The notes under the pieces were generated by a model, which saw only the letters and a list, made by a program, of their open reading frames with translations, had not been told where the DNA came from and searched no databases. This document shows, one piece after another, positions 20,691 through 31,018 of a stretch of 64,000 nucleotides of DNA. The position numbers and the translations under genes are program-made. Positions within the stretch are counted from its first letter, which is position 1. Every line of letters begins with the position of its first letter. This stretch comes from Otatea glauca (taxonomy: Eukaryota; Streptophyta; Magnoliopsida; Poales; Poaceae), in the NCBI GenBank assembly GCA_036346275.1, contig CM070718.1:56486188-56550187 (forward strand), written 5' to 3'.

Positions 20691-21889
20691 TATGTCAGCG
20701 ATCAGCCCGCTGCCTGCTGCAAACGGCGGTCAGCGCTGACCTGCTGCTGCGCCACGTTGCACCGGGGCTTGACATGGTGCAACATGTCAACGCCATGACG
20801 TCCGGCGATAAGACGCGTTAAAAGTCAACGTTGTTTGTGCTGGCGCGCAGAAAATAACCTGTTTTGCAATTCGTCTTTGGGAGAGGTTATTTTTGAAAAA
20901 AAATATGAAAAAAAACTAAACTAGGAAGGAAAAAATACGACTTGCACGCTTGTGTGTAGCACAGTTAAAAAAACTCGAGGCTCTTGACCTCTTTGAGCTC
21001 GGCTCGCTTTAGGCTCGATTCGAGTTTGGCTCAAGCTTCAAACGAGTGAAACTCGAGCTTGATCCCGAACTCGCAAATTTGATTAAGCTGAGCTCAAATA
21101 TCTCATCAGGTCTCGGTAAATTTATTACATATTGTGGATCGCTTATAGAATACTGTCGCATATTAACTTTTACCGATCTTAGTTATAAAGCCGAGCTCAA
21201 ACTTGAGTTTTTTTTTGTTGTTCAAAATTAATGTACATTGAATTATTATCTGTTACTAAGTTTACTCGAGTAGAACTTAGTACAAGTCTAAACTCAGATT
21301 CCAACTCAAGTTCTCTGGAGTTCGACTCTACCTTCTACCCGCTCGATCGGCTTTCTTACCGCCGTACCTGTGTGCTACCTAGTACGTATTAATTCCAGTA
21401 TACTCGGCCGTACGGGCTTACTTGAGCTGCTGCTCGATGGATGTGATGTTAATATGTACGTACGGCGTCTTTATTGGTGGGCCGGCGATCCCGATGGACT
21501 TAATTACGGTCCCGCGCGCGTGTCCTGTTTACTCGATCAGTCACAGTAGCCCTACCTCAGCTCCTTAATTCTCTCTCTCTTCACCAATGCGTAGCGTCGT
21601 CACGTACGTCACCGTTGACGGCAGCGGGCTCTTTCATGCATGTGCATGCCATGATCAGAACGTCGGTCGCGAGCGTGGCCAGGATCGAGGTTAATTGGCC
21701 ATGACGCCAGTGGGCATGCAGTACGTACCCATGCCCACGGGCCACGGCCACCGGATCGAGCGGCCAGGCAATGTTTCTTTAAAAAGTTTAGATGATGTTC
21801 ATTTTTAAATAATGCTTAAAAATTCAGCCAGTACTACGTCCTGATAATAGCCTCATGATCAATACATAGATTTGCTTTAGCAATTAAAA
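20470..21889. other. Intergenic sequence with dispersed repeats
   Basis: No gene recognised. At 20970-21330 GAGCTCG/CTCGAG-type words (ggctcgattcgagtttggctc) mark an old interspersed grass repeat. 21340-21780 is GC-richer and looks like degraded low-copy sequence without an open frame. Confidence 0.35.
20657..20688. repeat. (TA)n microsatellite
   Basis: About 15 TA dinucleotides in an uninterrupted run. Confidence 0.95.
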
Positions 21890-22625
21890 AAATTTAAAAT
21901 TTTTCAAAATTTTACATAAGGGTGATAAGGAAGTTATTAATATCTCATAAAAATTTTGAATCATGATCACACTCCAATTAATTTATAAAATTCTTACAAG
22001 GCACAATACCATTTATGTTCTTCTCTTTTTTATTTTTGAAATATAATATAACAAACGAAGTTCAATGCTTAGATAGATTTAATTAACCAAACAAACAAAG
22101 TTTAAATTTTTTGAAAATTTTATATAATAGTACTGAGAAAATTATTAATCTCTCACAAAAATTTTAGATCATAATCACACTCAAGAAAATTTATAAAATT
22201 CTGACAATGTAACTGTCCCAATTATGTTCATTCTGTTTTTGATTTTTTACGGATAACAAATGAAGTTATATTATTTTAAAAAAAATTATGTATGATCCTA
22301 AGCTACTAAATATAGTACCATAAAAGTTTCAGATCATTATGAATCTTATACAATTTTATAAAAATCTGATAGTGTTTCTGCCAAAATTTTAAAATGTCTC
22401 AAAAATTTGGTTTTTCAACAAATTTTCATAGGAGATGACTTTTCTAAGGGTTATCGGACCAAATCCGGCCCTAAAAGTTCAAAAACCGGCCAAAAAACAC
22501 GAAATTTTGCCGAAAAATGAAATTACTGTAGCAATTTCAATTTTTTTTATCCGACTGGTAGTTTAGATTTTGTGGAGACCCTAAATCCGAAATTTTGCCA
22601 AAATTCGGCGAGATTTGGAACCCTG
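21890..22625 (-). mobile_element. hAT-like repeat, left inverted copy
   Basis: The right end reads CGGCGAGATTTGGAACCCTG. Inverted, this is CAGGGTTCCAAATC, a hAT-type terminus (CA(A/G)GG) shared with copies at 26439, 29348 and 61077. The interior matches the reverse complement of 26439-27200 for about 740 bp at roughly 80-85%, by reading corresponding blocks. It has no coding capacity, and its far end is undefined. Confidence 0.55.
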
Positions 22626-24011
22626 TAAGGAGGCAGATGGGGAAGAGAGTTTCTTCTTTCTTTTTTCTTTTTTGTTCCAAAGGTAATGACCTTAAATTAT
22701 TAATAATCTTTAAAAAGAGCAAAGGTTTAACGAAATTTATCCGTGATGGAAAATACGTACGTGGAGGCAGTAAATATGTAGCCCGGCCATTATTACACTT
22801 TGTCTCCTCAGTGTTCGAACCAAACCAATTGAAGTGCGAGTGTGTCCAGTAAATTAATTACGGTCGTCCAGCTTGTTGCAAAATCCAGTGGTGTACATGC
22901 ATGCACGCACCCTATCCTATTCCTGCGCTCTCATTATGGATAAATTAATTGATGGATTCACTTAAGGCCGCATGCATGTGAGGAACCAGCACTGGCACTA
23001 TGGAGTATGTCATTTCAATTTTGAAATCATATATGCATGCGCGTACTCCGATTCAAATCCCAAACCTAACATAAATCTAGCTAGCTAGCTCTACATATAT
23101 ACGGATATACCTACCTACGTACGTACGTACATTTATTAGTAAGTTACTAGTACTAGTACAATAAGCTAGTCTATACCCCTTTATAATGCACCTAAGCATT
23201 CTTTTCTACGTCCACCCCAAATAATGCACCCCACTAGAGATGGTCTAACCTTCATGCACCCAACGAAACGTCTCCAGAAACTTGCCTCCATCAAAATTAA
23301 CCTCTCAGATCTTTCCTCAGCTTTACTCACCCACATCCGATGACTATTGTTTAATGTGTCTAACTCATCCCTGTGGCCCACAACAGATCTCCCCCACCTC
23401 CAGCCTCATCTCAAGGAAAAGGAAACAAATATCCTGGAATTAAGGAGAAGGAAACAAACGTTCTAGAAAAGAAAAAGACCCTATATTACGTGCTGGAAAA
23501 AGGAAACCGGAAGATAGGGCACTATGCTAGTTTGATTAATTAATTTACTGTGTACAGGCTAGCCGTCCATATATGTATGCATCGATCTCTAGTCGTGCAA
23601 GAAAGCAAGCATCCAAAACATTTTTAATCGCTTGTTTGCAATATCACTCGCTCGCTCCGAAGCTGCATATATCTCCTTGCATTTCCAAATCAATCGAACG
23701 TTGATTTCCTAATTTCTTTTTAACAAGATGTGCCGAAGCTAATTGGAAGCGGTACCGTGCAGAAACAATAATCAAATCAAACGATGGGAAGCATGCATGT
23801 ATGCTTAATCACTGGGTGTCAGGGATTCGGATTTCGGACAGCATGCACTTGGTGCATCAATTTCGGTGCCGCCAATGGGAGGTCAAAACGTCATCGTGAC
23901 TCGTTACCAGCTGCTATTCCCCCGCTAATGGCTAGTATAGTATACCAGCTAATACTATGCTAGCCATTAGCTAGCTCATCTTTCCCTGCAGCTGCTAGCT
24001 AGAGCAACACG
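22626..24011. other. Upstream region of the VARLMG gene
   Basis: No gene in about 1.4 kb. A segment of about 215 bp at 23174-23390 recurs at 55250-55465. 23000-23150 contains simple (CTAGCTAG) and (ACGT)n patches. The promoter of the gene starting at 24012 should lie at the right edge, but I see no confident TATA box there. Confidence 0.4.
23174..23390. repeat. Dispersed repeat, copy 1 (starts TCTATACCCCTTTATAATGC)
   Basis: About 85% identical by eye to 55250-55465 and in the same orientation. The TCTATAC start resembles Helitron 5' ends, but no 3' terminus was located for this copy. Confidence 0.6.
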
Positions 24012-26045
24012 ATGAAGCACTACTGGTACTCGCGCAGCCGCTCCTCCTCCGCGCCCAGAGGGCAAGCAGCGCCACCACCACAGCTCCAGGAGAGGACGAC
24101 GCCAGGGTCCGCAGCGGCCGACGCCAACCCCGGCTGCATGGCCATGGTGCATTACCTCATCTTCGCCCCCGGCGCCGGCTGCGTCGGCCGAGCTCCCTCC
24201 CACGCCGCCTCGGCAAATTTCCACGACGTCCACAGCTCTTCCTCCCACAACAAAGGTAACCGTCGCAAATTTGCACTTGCAATTGTTGCAATGAGCGAGC
24301 TGGCTACTGTGAGTGCTCGATGTCGATGAACTCCATCTCAAATTTGCAATATTGCAGGGCTGGAGGCGCCGAGGAACAGCCTGGAGCTCGACAGCGAACA
24401 GCACAAGGACATTCAGGTCAGTCAAGTAGTAATTAATTCGTTCCGTGATCTTTCAAGTTTTAACAGCTAGCACTTGCTTCGTCATTGCTCACTCTTGGGT
24501 ATGTTTCTGCAGATTGGTGTACAGATTGAGCCGGCTTTTGACGCCTTGGCGAGGAGCGCCATGAGGCCCAAGGCCACCAACGCGCCGTCGTCGGAGGCCG
24601 AGACGCCCAGGACGCCCAGCCTCGTCGCGCGCCTCATGGGCATCGACGGCCTCCCCGAGCAGTCGTCGCCATCGCCGGCTCTCAAGAAGGCGGCCAAGTC
24701 GACAGCGTCCACGGACAAAGCCAAGAATAAGCAGGAGGATCAATCGTCGACGGTCAAGGAGAAGAAGAAGCGCGTCATCCCCGAGTCCATGAACAAGGAG
24801 CTCCGGCAGCCGCTGCGGAGCCTCAGCTGCAACATCCCCGGAGAGGCGCGGTCCCTCCCCGACACGCCACGGGCGTCCACGTCGTCGTCGGCGAGGGCGT
24901 CGTGGGACGTCGTGGACCACCCGCGGCTGTCGCTACAGGTGCTCAAGGAGAACGTCCTCGACAGAACCGCGCAGTACATGTCGCTGCCCACCTCGCCGAC
25001 GTCGTGCGGCGCCAACAACAAGAAGAACCAGCGGCGGCGGGAGGCTGCAAAGGAGCAAGCGCGCGAGATCGTCCGGCAGGCCAAGGAGACGGTCACCAAC
25101 CGCAAGTCGTCAGGCAAGAAGAGTACCTGCAGCAACAAGGAGAACGTGAGTCCACTTGTTCTGGAAGACAAGCTGGTAGTCGTACAAGGAGCAGCACCAG
25201 GCAAGCCGACCGCGTCGCCTGCCAAAGCACAAACTGATCAGCAGCCACACGACACCAGGCTTCCACTAGCACCGCCGCCGCCGCCACCAAGGGCGCCGGT
25301 GCGGCCGCCGGCCGTCAAGTTGAAGAAACCGGACGGATGCGAGCGCTTCGCGACGCGGATCAAGAAGCCTGCAACGACAACAAGTCACCAGGCTCCGCCG
25401 GCACCAACTCCGGCCGCCGCGCCGGTGAGCTGCTCCGTGGAGCGCAAAAATGACGGCATGACGTCGACATCGAGTCGGCCTGTGTTGCCGCTGAAGGAAG
25501 ACCCCGAGTACAGCTACCTGCGGACGACGCTGGAGCGTGGCGGGTTCATGCAGACAGAGCCGAGCCGGCCGTTGAAGGGCCAATCCGTCGAGGCGCCGGT
25601 GGACCCGATCATCTTCCACCTGCTGGAGCTGGAGCTGCCCGCGGACGAGGCGCGGCTGGGCCCCCTCAGGCACAGATGGAACAGGAAGCTCCCGTTCCAC
25701 CTAGCGCAGCAGGTCCTCGCGGACCTCCTCCTCGGGCTGGACGCCGCGCCGTCAGGAGCCGCTTGGAGCGGTGGCCCGGCGCTGCTGGGGAAGTTGTGGA
25801 GGAGGGTCCGGAGCTTCCCGGCGGCGGACTGCAAGGTGGTGGGCGACATCGACGCGCTGGTGGCGAGGGACCTGGAGGCGGCGAGGCAGCAGGCGGTGGG
25901 GGAGGAGGCGGGCGACGTGGCGGATGAGGTGGCGGAGAGGGTCCTGGAGGCGCTCCTAGGGGAGTACTGTGCGGAGGAATCCCGCTGTCTCTCTCCTGCT
26001 GCTGCATGCGGCGGGTCGCCGTCACGTGCAACGAGAGCAAGGTAG
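24012..26045 (+). CDS. VARLMG-motif / DUF4378 protein (LONGIFOLIA/TRM type), 611 aa
   Basis: Three exons: 24012-24255 (donor AAAG|GTAACC), 24358-24416 (acceptor TTGCAG, donor CAG|GTCAGT) and 24513-26045 (acceptor CTGCAG), joined in phase to 611 codons. Residues 139-144 are VARLMG in a Pro/Ser/Thr-rich context, the short signature found in plant LONGIFOLIA/TON1-recruiting-motif proteins. A basic helical stretch (about 274-295), a polyproline run (about 351-362) and a C-terminal DUF4378-like domain (about 430-590, with DPIIFHLLELEL, a conserved Trp-Asn-Arg-Lys and an acidic helical end) follow. Known relatives associate with microtubules and influence cell elongation and organ shape; that role is inferred here. 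The start codon is the first Met of an exon that splices cleanly. It lies between two inverted hAT-like repeats. Intact, no frame defects seen. Confidence 0.85.
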
Positions 26046-26438
26046 CGGTGGAGGGTGACGTCCCGACGGAAACAGCCATGCTCTGCTGCTCGAGGTGGAG
26101 GACCCTCCCTCAAGCTACGGTCCTTTTACTTGCCTGCCCTGCCCTGTTCAATTAACTCACTGCCTGCCGGCTGCTGCATCTGGTCTGATGCATTTCACTA
26201 CTTGCGTTGCCTACTTGAGTTTTGAATGCACATGCATGCATATCTCAACAATCAGCTAGCTACATGCGAATGTGTTATCCATCTGCATGGTAGGTAGGGA
26301 CGGGACTAGGGACAATGCAGAGCTACTGTACACATACGTGTTTGTTTTTCTTCCAAACCTCACTAATATTGCTACGACTAACTAGTATTGTTTCAGAGAC
26401 GGGCAGGGATGATCGAGGATGCTAGGCTTAGCTAGGAG
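26046..26438. other. 3' flank of the VARLMG gene
   Basis: Probable 3' untranslated region, then non-coding sequence. No canonical AATAAA was picked out with confidence. Confidence 0.4.
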
Positions 26439-27200
26439 CAAGGTTCCAAATTTCGGCGAAATTTCACCGAGATTTCGGATTTCGGACCACCCCGAAATCT
26501 CAAGTACCGATTGGGAAAAAAAAATTAAAATTGCTACAGTAAAATCCGAAATTTCGGTTTTTTCGGCGAAATTTCGTGTTTTTGGCCGGTTTTGAAAGTT
26601 TTAGGGCCGGATTTGGTCCAACAACCCTTACGAAAGTCATCTCCTATGAAAATTTGTTGAAAAACCTAATTTTTTAAATATTTTAAAATTTTGGCAGAAA
26701 CACTGTCCGATTTTTATAAAATTTTAAAAGCTTGATAAAAATCTGAAAATTTTATGGTACTATCCTTAGTAGTTTAGGATAATACATAAAAAATTTAAAA
26801 ATAATTTAACTTCATTTGTTATCTTTAAAAAATCAAAAACAAAATTAACATAATTGGGACAGTTATATTGTCAGAATTTTATAAATTTTTTTGAGTGTGA
26901 TTATGATCTAAATTTTTTTTTGAGAGATTAATAATTGACTCAGTACCATTATATAAATTTTTCAAAAAATTTAAACTTTGTTTGTTTGGTCAATCAAATC
27001 TATGTAAGCATTGAACTTCGTTTGTTATATTATATTTCAAAAATAAAAAAGAAAAGAACATAAATGGTACTGTGCCTTGTAAGAATTTTATAAATTCACT
27101 GGAGTGTGATCATGAATCACAATTTTTATGGGATATTAAGAATTTCCTTATCACCATTCTGTAAAATTTTCAAAAAATTTTATGGTTTACATAATTTTTA
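26439..27200 (+). mobile_element. hAT-like repeat, right inverted copy
   Basis: Starts CAAGGTTCCAAATTTCGGCG and continues through blocks that match the reverse complement of 21890-22625 in the same order, for example the blocks around 26860 and 26990. It is non-coding. The distal end is not clear. Together the two copies could pair as about 0.75-kb arms around the 3.8 kb that contains the VARLMG gene. Confidence 0.55.
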
Positions 27201-28914
27201 ATTTTGTTCAAGTTTGCCGGTAAGCCTTTTAACAGGACAGTAGTATTGTTCGAATTTTTAAAAATTTATACAGTTTAATCATCATCTGAAAATTATAATA
27301 ATCAGAGCATCGGACATCATCATAATGCTGCGCGCATGCGAATGTTATCTGCATGGTAGGTAGGGACAATGCAGAGCTACTGTACACATACGTCCCTGTA
27401 AAATTCGGTTTCAGATATATTAGCACATAACTGGGACCTAAGTTGTACACCATACTTTCATAAAAAAAAAATTGTTTCCATTTTTTTTTTTTTGCCTGGA
27501 AAAAGTGCAAACTTTTTGCAGCTAGCCCAACCGCTAAATTATCCATAAGGGTAAGAGCTCTATCGCGACAGCATCGTACAGTAACGAAAACAAATTACTA
27601 CTAGCTAATCCTCGACGCTGGTTAACTTGTTTCACCACTATTATAGTAGGGTGACAATCCATGTGGCGTTACCGGTTATTTTTTCACTGACACTAGTTTT
27701 ATTATCTTTTTTCCTAGGACGTCAGTAACACTAGCTAGCTCCACGTTTTCCCGTGAGCTAGGTTTTGCCATTAATTCTCTGTTGGATACATGATTTCTTG
27801 CAGCAAATTCCATGAGTAGGGATTACCTCTGCGACTGATTTAAGAACCCTGAAACAAGATATGTCCTCTGATCTCCAGTGTTCAAAAGCCGACGAAAACC
27901 GGACGGTTCCGAGCCGGTTCGGCAACAAAAACCGATCGGTAAACCGTGAAGTTCAAATGTAGATTTAAAAAATTGAAGAAATTTAGAAAAAATTGTTAAT
28001 TTTCTTTTGAAAATTTTTGTGTGAGTTCCTGAGGCAATTCTAATGATGCTATAAAATTTTCAGATGATTATCAGACCTGTGTATTTTTTTAAAATTCTGA
28101 CAGTGATACTGTCATAATATATGCTCTTTAGTTTTTTTTATTTTCTAGGGGCACAAAATGAAGTCTAATATTTCTTAAACTTTTTGTGTGTTGTTATAAT
28201 GTAATTACAATTATTTTGTAAAATTTTCAGATGATGATCAGATATGTGAATTTTAAAAAAAATTCTGAAAGTGATATTATCATTGTATATGCTCTTCTGG
28301 TTTTGATTTTATAGAGGTACTAAATGAAGTCTACTATTTATGAAAATTTTATTACATAATCCTTTGGTACTATTTATGGTTACATTAAAATTTTAGAATA
28401 TAAAAAATCTTTTAAACATTTATAAAAATCTAACAGTGTCTTTGTTCCTTTTCATTAATTGTTGTTTTGGATTTTTTAGAAGTAATAAATGGTTTCAAAA
28501 ATTATTTAAATTTCTACGAGGTGTTGATGCAGCATCATTTGTGCTTCTCATGGACTGTCTTCTCCCTGATTTGGATGTGTAGGGACTTGTTACCGTGGTA
28601 CTAACCTCCGCCTCACTTCAAATTCATTCTTCTGCATCTGCCCCCCATAGTACGTTAGCCAGTACCGATTTGTTCCTCTTGTGATGTTTCTGCACCTGTT
28701 TCAGTAGCTTTGTTGCATACTCGAATTAACGGTACTGAAAAAATAGTGTAACTAAAACTCTCCTAAGATCCAATCAAGAATCAGTAAATTAATAAACGCA
28801 ATTAGATCATAATAACATACGGTAGCTTTGTTGCCGAAAATTAGTGAGGGAACAAGAAGCCAACAAGTGTCAAGAACCGGACCTTGGAGCCGAGTGGGTA
28901 CTCCCCCCGGATGG
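27201..28914. other. AT-rich repeat-derived sequence
   Basis: No gene. From CAGTGTTCAAAAGCCGACG at about 27876 to about 28520 it resembles the hAT-like family, with repeated blocks of the type 'ttttcagatgatgatcag' and 'ttctgacagtgatactg'. The rest is unassigned. Confidence 0.4.
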
Positions 28915-29316
28915 GCCAAAGGCTAGACGCGCCGGAGCACGTCGATCAGCATGGCGACGGCGTGGTCAGCAACGTCGGTGGAGTAGACCTTCTCGGAGTT
29001 GGCGACGACGACGCCGAGGCGCGCGCCTCGCACTCGGTTAGGTCGATGTGGTCAACGCCCGTGGCTGTATTGACGACGCAGCGGAGAGATAACAGCGTCG
29101 ACGCGTATGGAGCCGCCGTCCATAACGACTGTGGCGCGGGGGCGCCGGGAACGGCGGCGACGAGGAAAGCCCGGAGGGGTTCGCCGGAGGCGTTGAAGTC
29201 GAGGACGCGGAAGCGCTCGCGCAGCGCAGAGAAGGGCTCGACTCGTCCACGCGGCGGAGGAGAAGGACGGCCGGGAGGATCGGTGGCTTACCGGACGCCG
29301 CGGTGACGGATGCCAT
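28915..29316 (-). pseudogene. Hydroxypyruvate/glyoxylate reductase-like pseudogene (N-terminal fragment)
   Basis: From an ATG at 29316 the minus strand encodes an N-terminus with LLLRRVDES. After a frame break this continues in a second frame with an Arg-Val-Leu-Asp-Phe-Asn-Ala-Ser-Gly-Glu-Pro stretch, and later a Cys-Val-Val-Asn-Thr-Ala-x-Gly-Val-Asp-His-Ile-Asp-Leu block. A third frame then reads Val-Ala-x-Met-Leu-Ile-Asp-Val-Leu-Arg-Arg. These are the N-terminal catalytic-domain landmarks of plant D-2-hydroxyacid dehydrogenases of the HPR2/HPR3 type, which reduce hydroxypyruvate and glyoxylate in photorespiration. The NAD-binding and catalytic His parts are absent, and frames shift at least twice. 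GC-rich, unlike the AT-rich surroundings. A dead fragment. Confidence 0.65.
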
Positions 29317-29347
29317 AGTTGAGAGTTGCGGCAACGTAATTCCATAA

Positions 29348-30547
29348 CACGGTTCAAAATCCTGTCGAAATTTAAGAAATTTTGGCCGGACGAGATTCTA
29401 AATCCCAGCTAAATAATTTTTTTTAAATTGCTATAGTAATTTCAGCAAATTTCATCAAAATCTCAGTATTTTTGATCGGATTTCGACTTTAGAAGACCGG
29501 ATTTGGGTCCATACCCCTTAAGAATGTTAATCTTCTACAAAAATATTTGAAAAATTAAATTTTTAGATATTTTATAAAAATAACAGAAACACTATCAGAT
29601 TTTTTTAAAAAAATATATAAGCTTGATCATGCTTTAAAAAAATTCATGGTATCATCTTTAGCAGTCTAGAATCATACATAATTCTTTTTTAAATAATTGA
29701 ACTTCATTTGTTATGTTTAAAAAATAAAAAACAGAATTTATAAATTTGCTCGAGTGTGATTATGATCTAAAAGTTTTAGGAAAGCTTAAGCATTACCTCA
29801 GTACCCTTCTCTAAAAATTTTAAAAATTCTAAACCATTTTTAGTTGCTCAATCAAATATATGGAAGCAATACATGTATTGTAAGGCTTTTATTAGGACAC
29901 TAGCACTGTTACAATTTTTGAAATTTTCTCAAGCTTGATCAACATTTGAAAATATTATAAGAACAATAGTGATGCTTCAGGACCATCCAAAAAAATTCAA
30001 AATTTTCTAACGTGGTTTGAACTATTTTTCATTTGGCTGAAATTTGCCAATAAGCCTTTTATCAGAACAGTAGCACTATCCGAATTTTTGAAAATTCCTC
30101 AAGTTTGATCATCGTCTGAAAATTTTATGAGAATATTATTGATGCGTCAGGACCATCGACACAAATTTTCTAACATGGGTTGAACCATTTTTCATTCGGT
30201 TGAAATTTGCCGGTCAGCATTTTATCAGGACAGTAGCACTGTCATAATTTTTAAAAATTCCTTAGGCTTGGTTATCATCTGAAATTTTTACGTGAACATT
30301 AATGATGTGTTAGAATCATCCACAAAAATTTTAAAACTTTTCTAACATTATTTCGATTTTTTTCACTCGGTTGAATTTTGCCGAGATTTTAGAAATTTCG
30401 ACCGAAATTACCGTAATTTCGGAAATTTCGTTTCCAAAATTCTGGATTTCAAATTTGTTTTTTGAATTTTCATCAGATTTTGTCTAAAATTCCGAGATTT
30501 TGCCTATCTCCGAGATGTGAAAAAAAAAAACGAAATTTCCAACTATG
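29348..30547 (+). mobile_element. hAT-like repeat, diverged copy
   Basis: Starts CACGGTTCAAAATCC and ends CGAAATTTCCAACTATG, inverted ends of the same family (CA-GGTTC-AAA). Internal blocks of 'agtttgatcatcgtctgaaaa' and 'tttatcaggacagtagcactg' repeat about three times at roughly 190-bp spacing (29880-30350). No 8-bp duplication was found. It lies directly upstream of the reductase relic, which reads away from it on the minus strand. Confidence 0.45.
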
Positions 30548-31018
30548 GTACCACGAGTAGTCCAAGTTCTAGGGTCCATATCTGTTTGTCAGTCCTTTCT
30601 TTTTCCGGACAGTAACAGAAAATCTGCTCAAGAACTAACCATTCACAGCCTTCTGTCTAGAAAAGAGAGAAAAATTGGTAATCCTTCGCAATTTGTAGCG
30701 ATACACACTCTCTCTCTTAACCATTATGTCAACACTAAGCATGACAAAGCCTGCAACGCCAGGATGCATTCTATCTATCAAGAAGCCAATCCCTGTCTTC
30801 TGACATATTAGAGAACAAAGAATCAACAAGACCAGTAAGAGCGCATGCCAAATGTAGGGAAGTTTTGTAATAAATATTATTGCAATATAATTTATAAAGC
30901 ATTGTCACATATAAGACGTTGCACAGCTGATATATAGGAACCAAGATCAATACCCAACGAGCCTGGAAAATCCCCTTGCTGCTTCAAACGAAATGGGTAA
31001 TATTGTATCCTGACTGGC
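30548..31018. other. Intergenic / arginase 3' flank
   Basis: The 200 bases before 31019 are the likely arginase 3' untranslated region (minus strand). An 88-codon plus-strand frame at 30545-30811 has no recognisable motif and is not called. Confidence 0.4.

Noticed and set aside
24482..26113. Several minus-strand frames (80-199 codons) opposite the VARLMG gene
   Set aside because: Antisense shadows of a GC-rich exon with recognisable domains on the plus strand.
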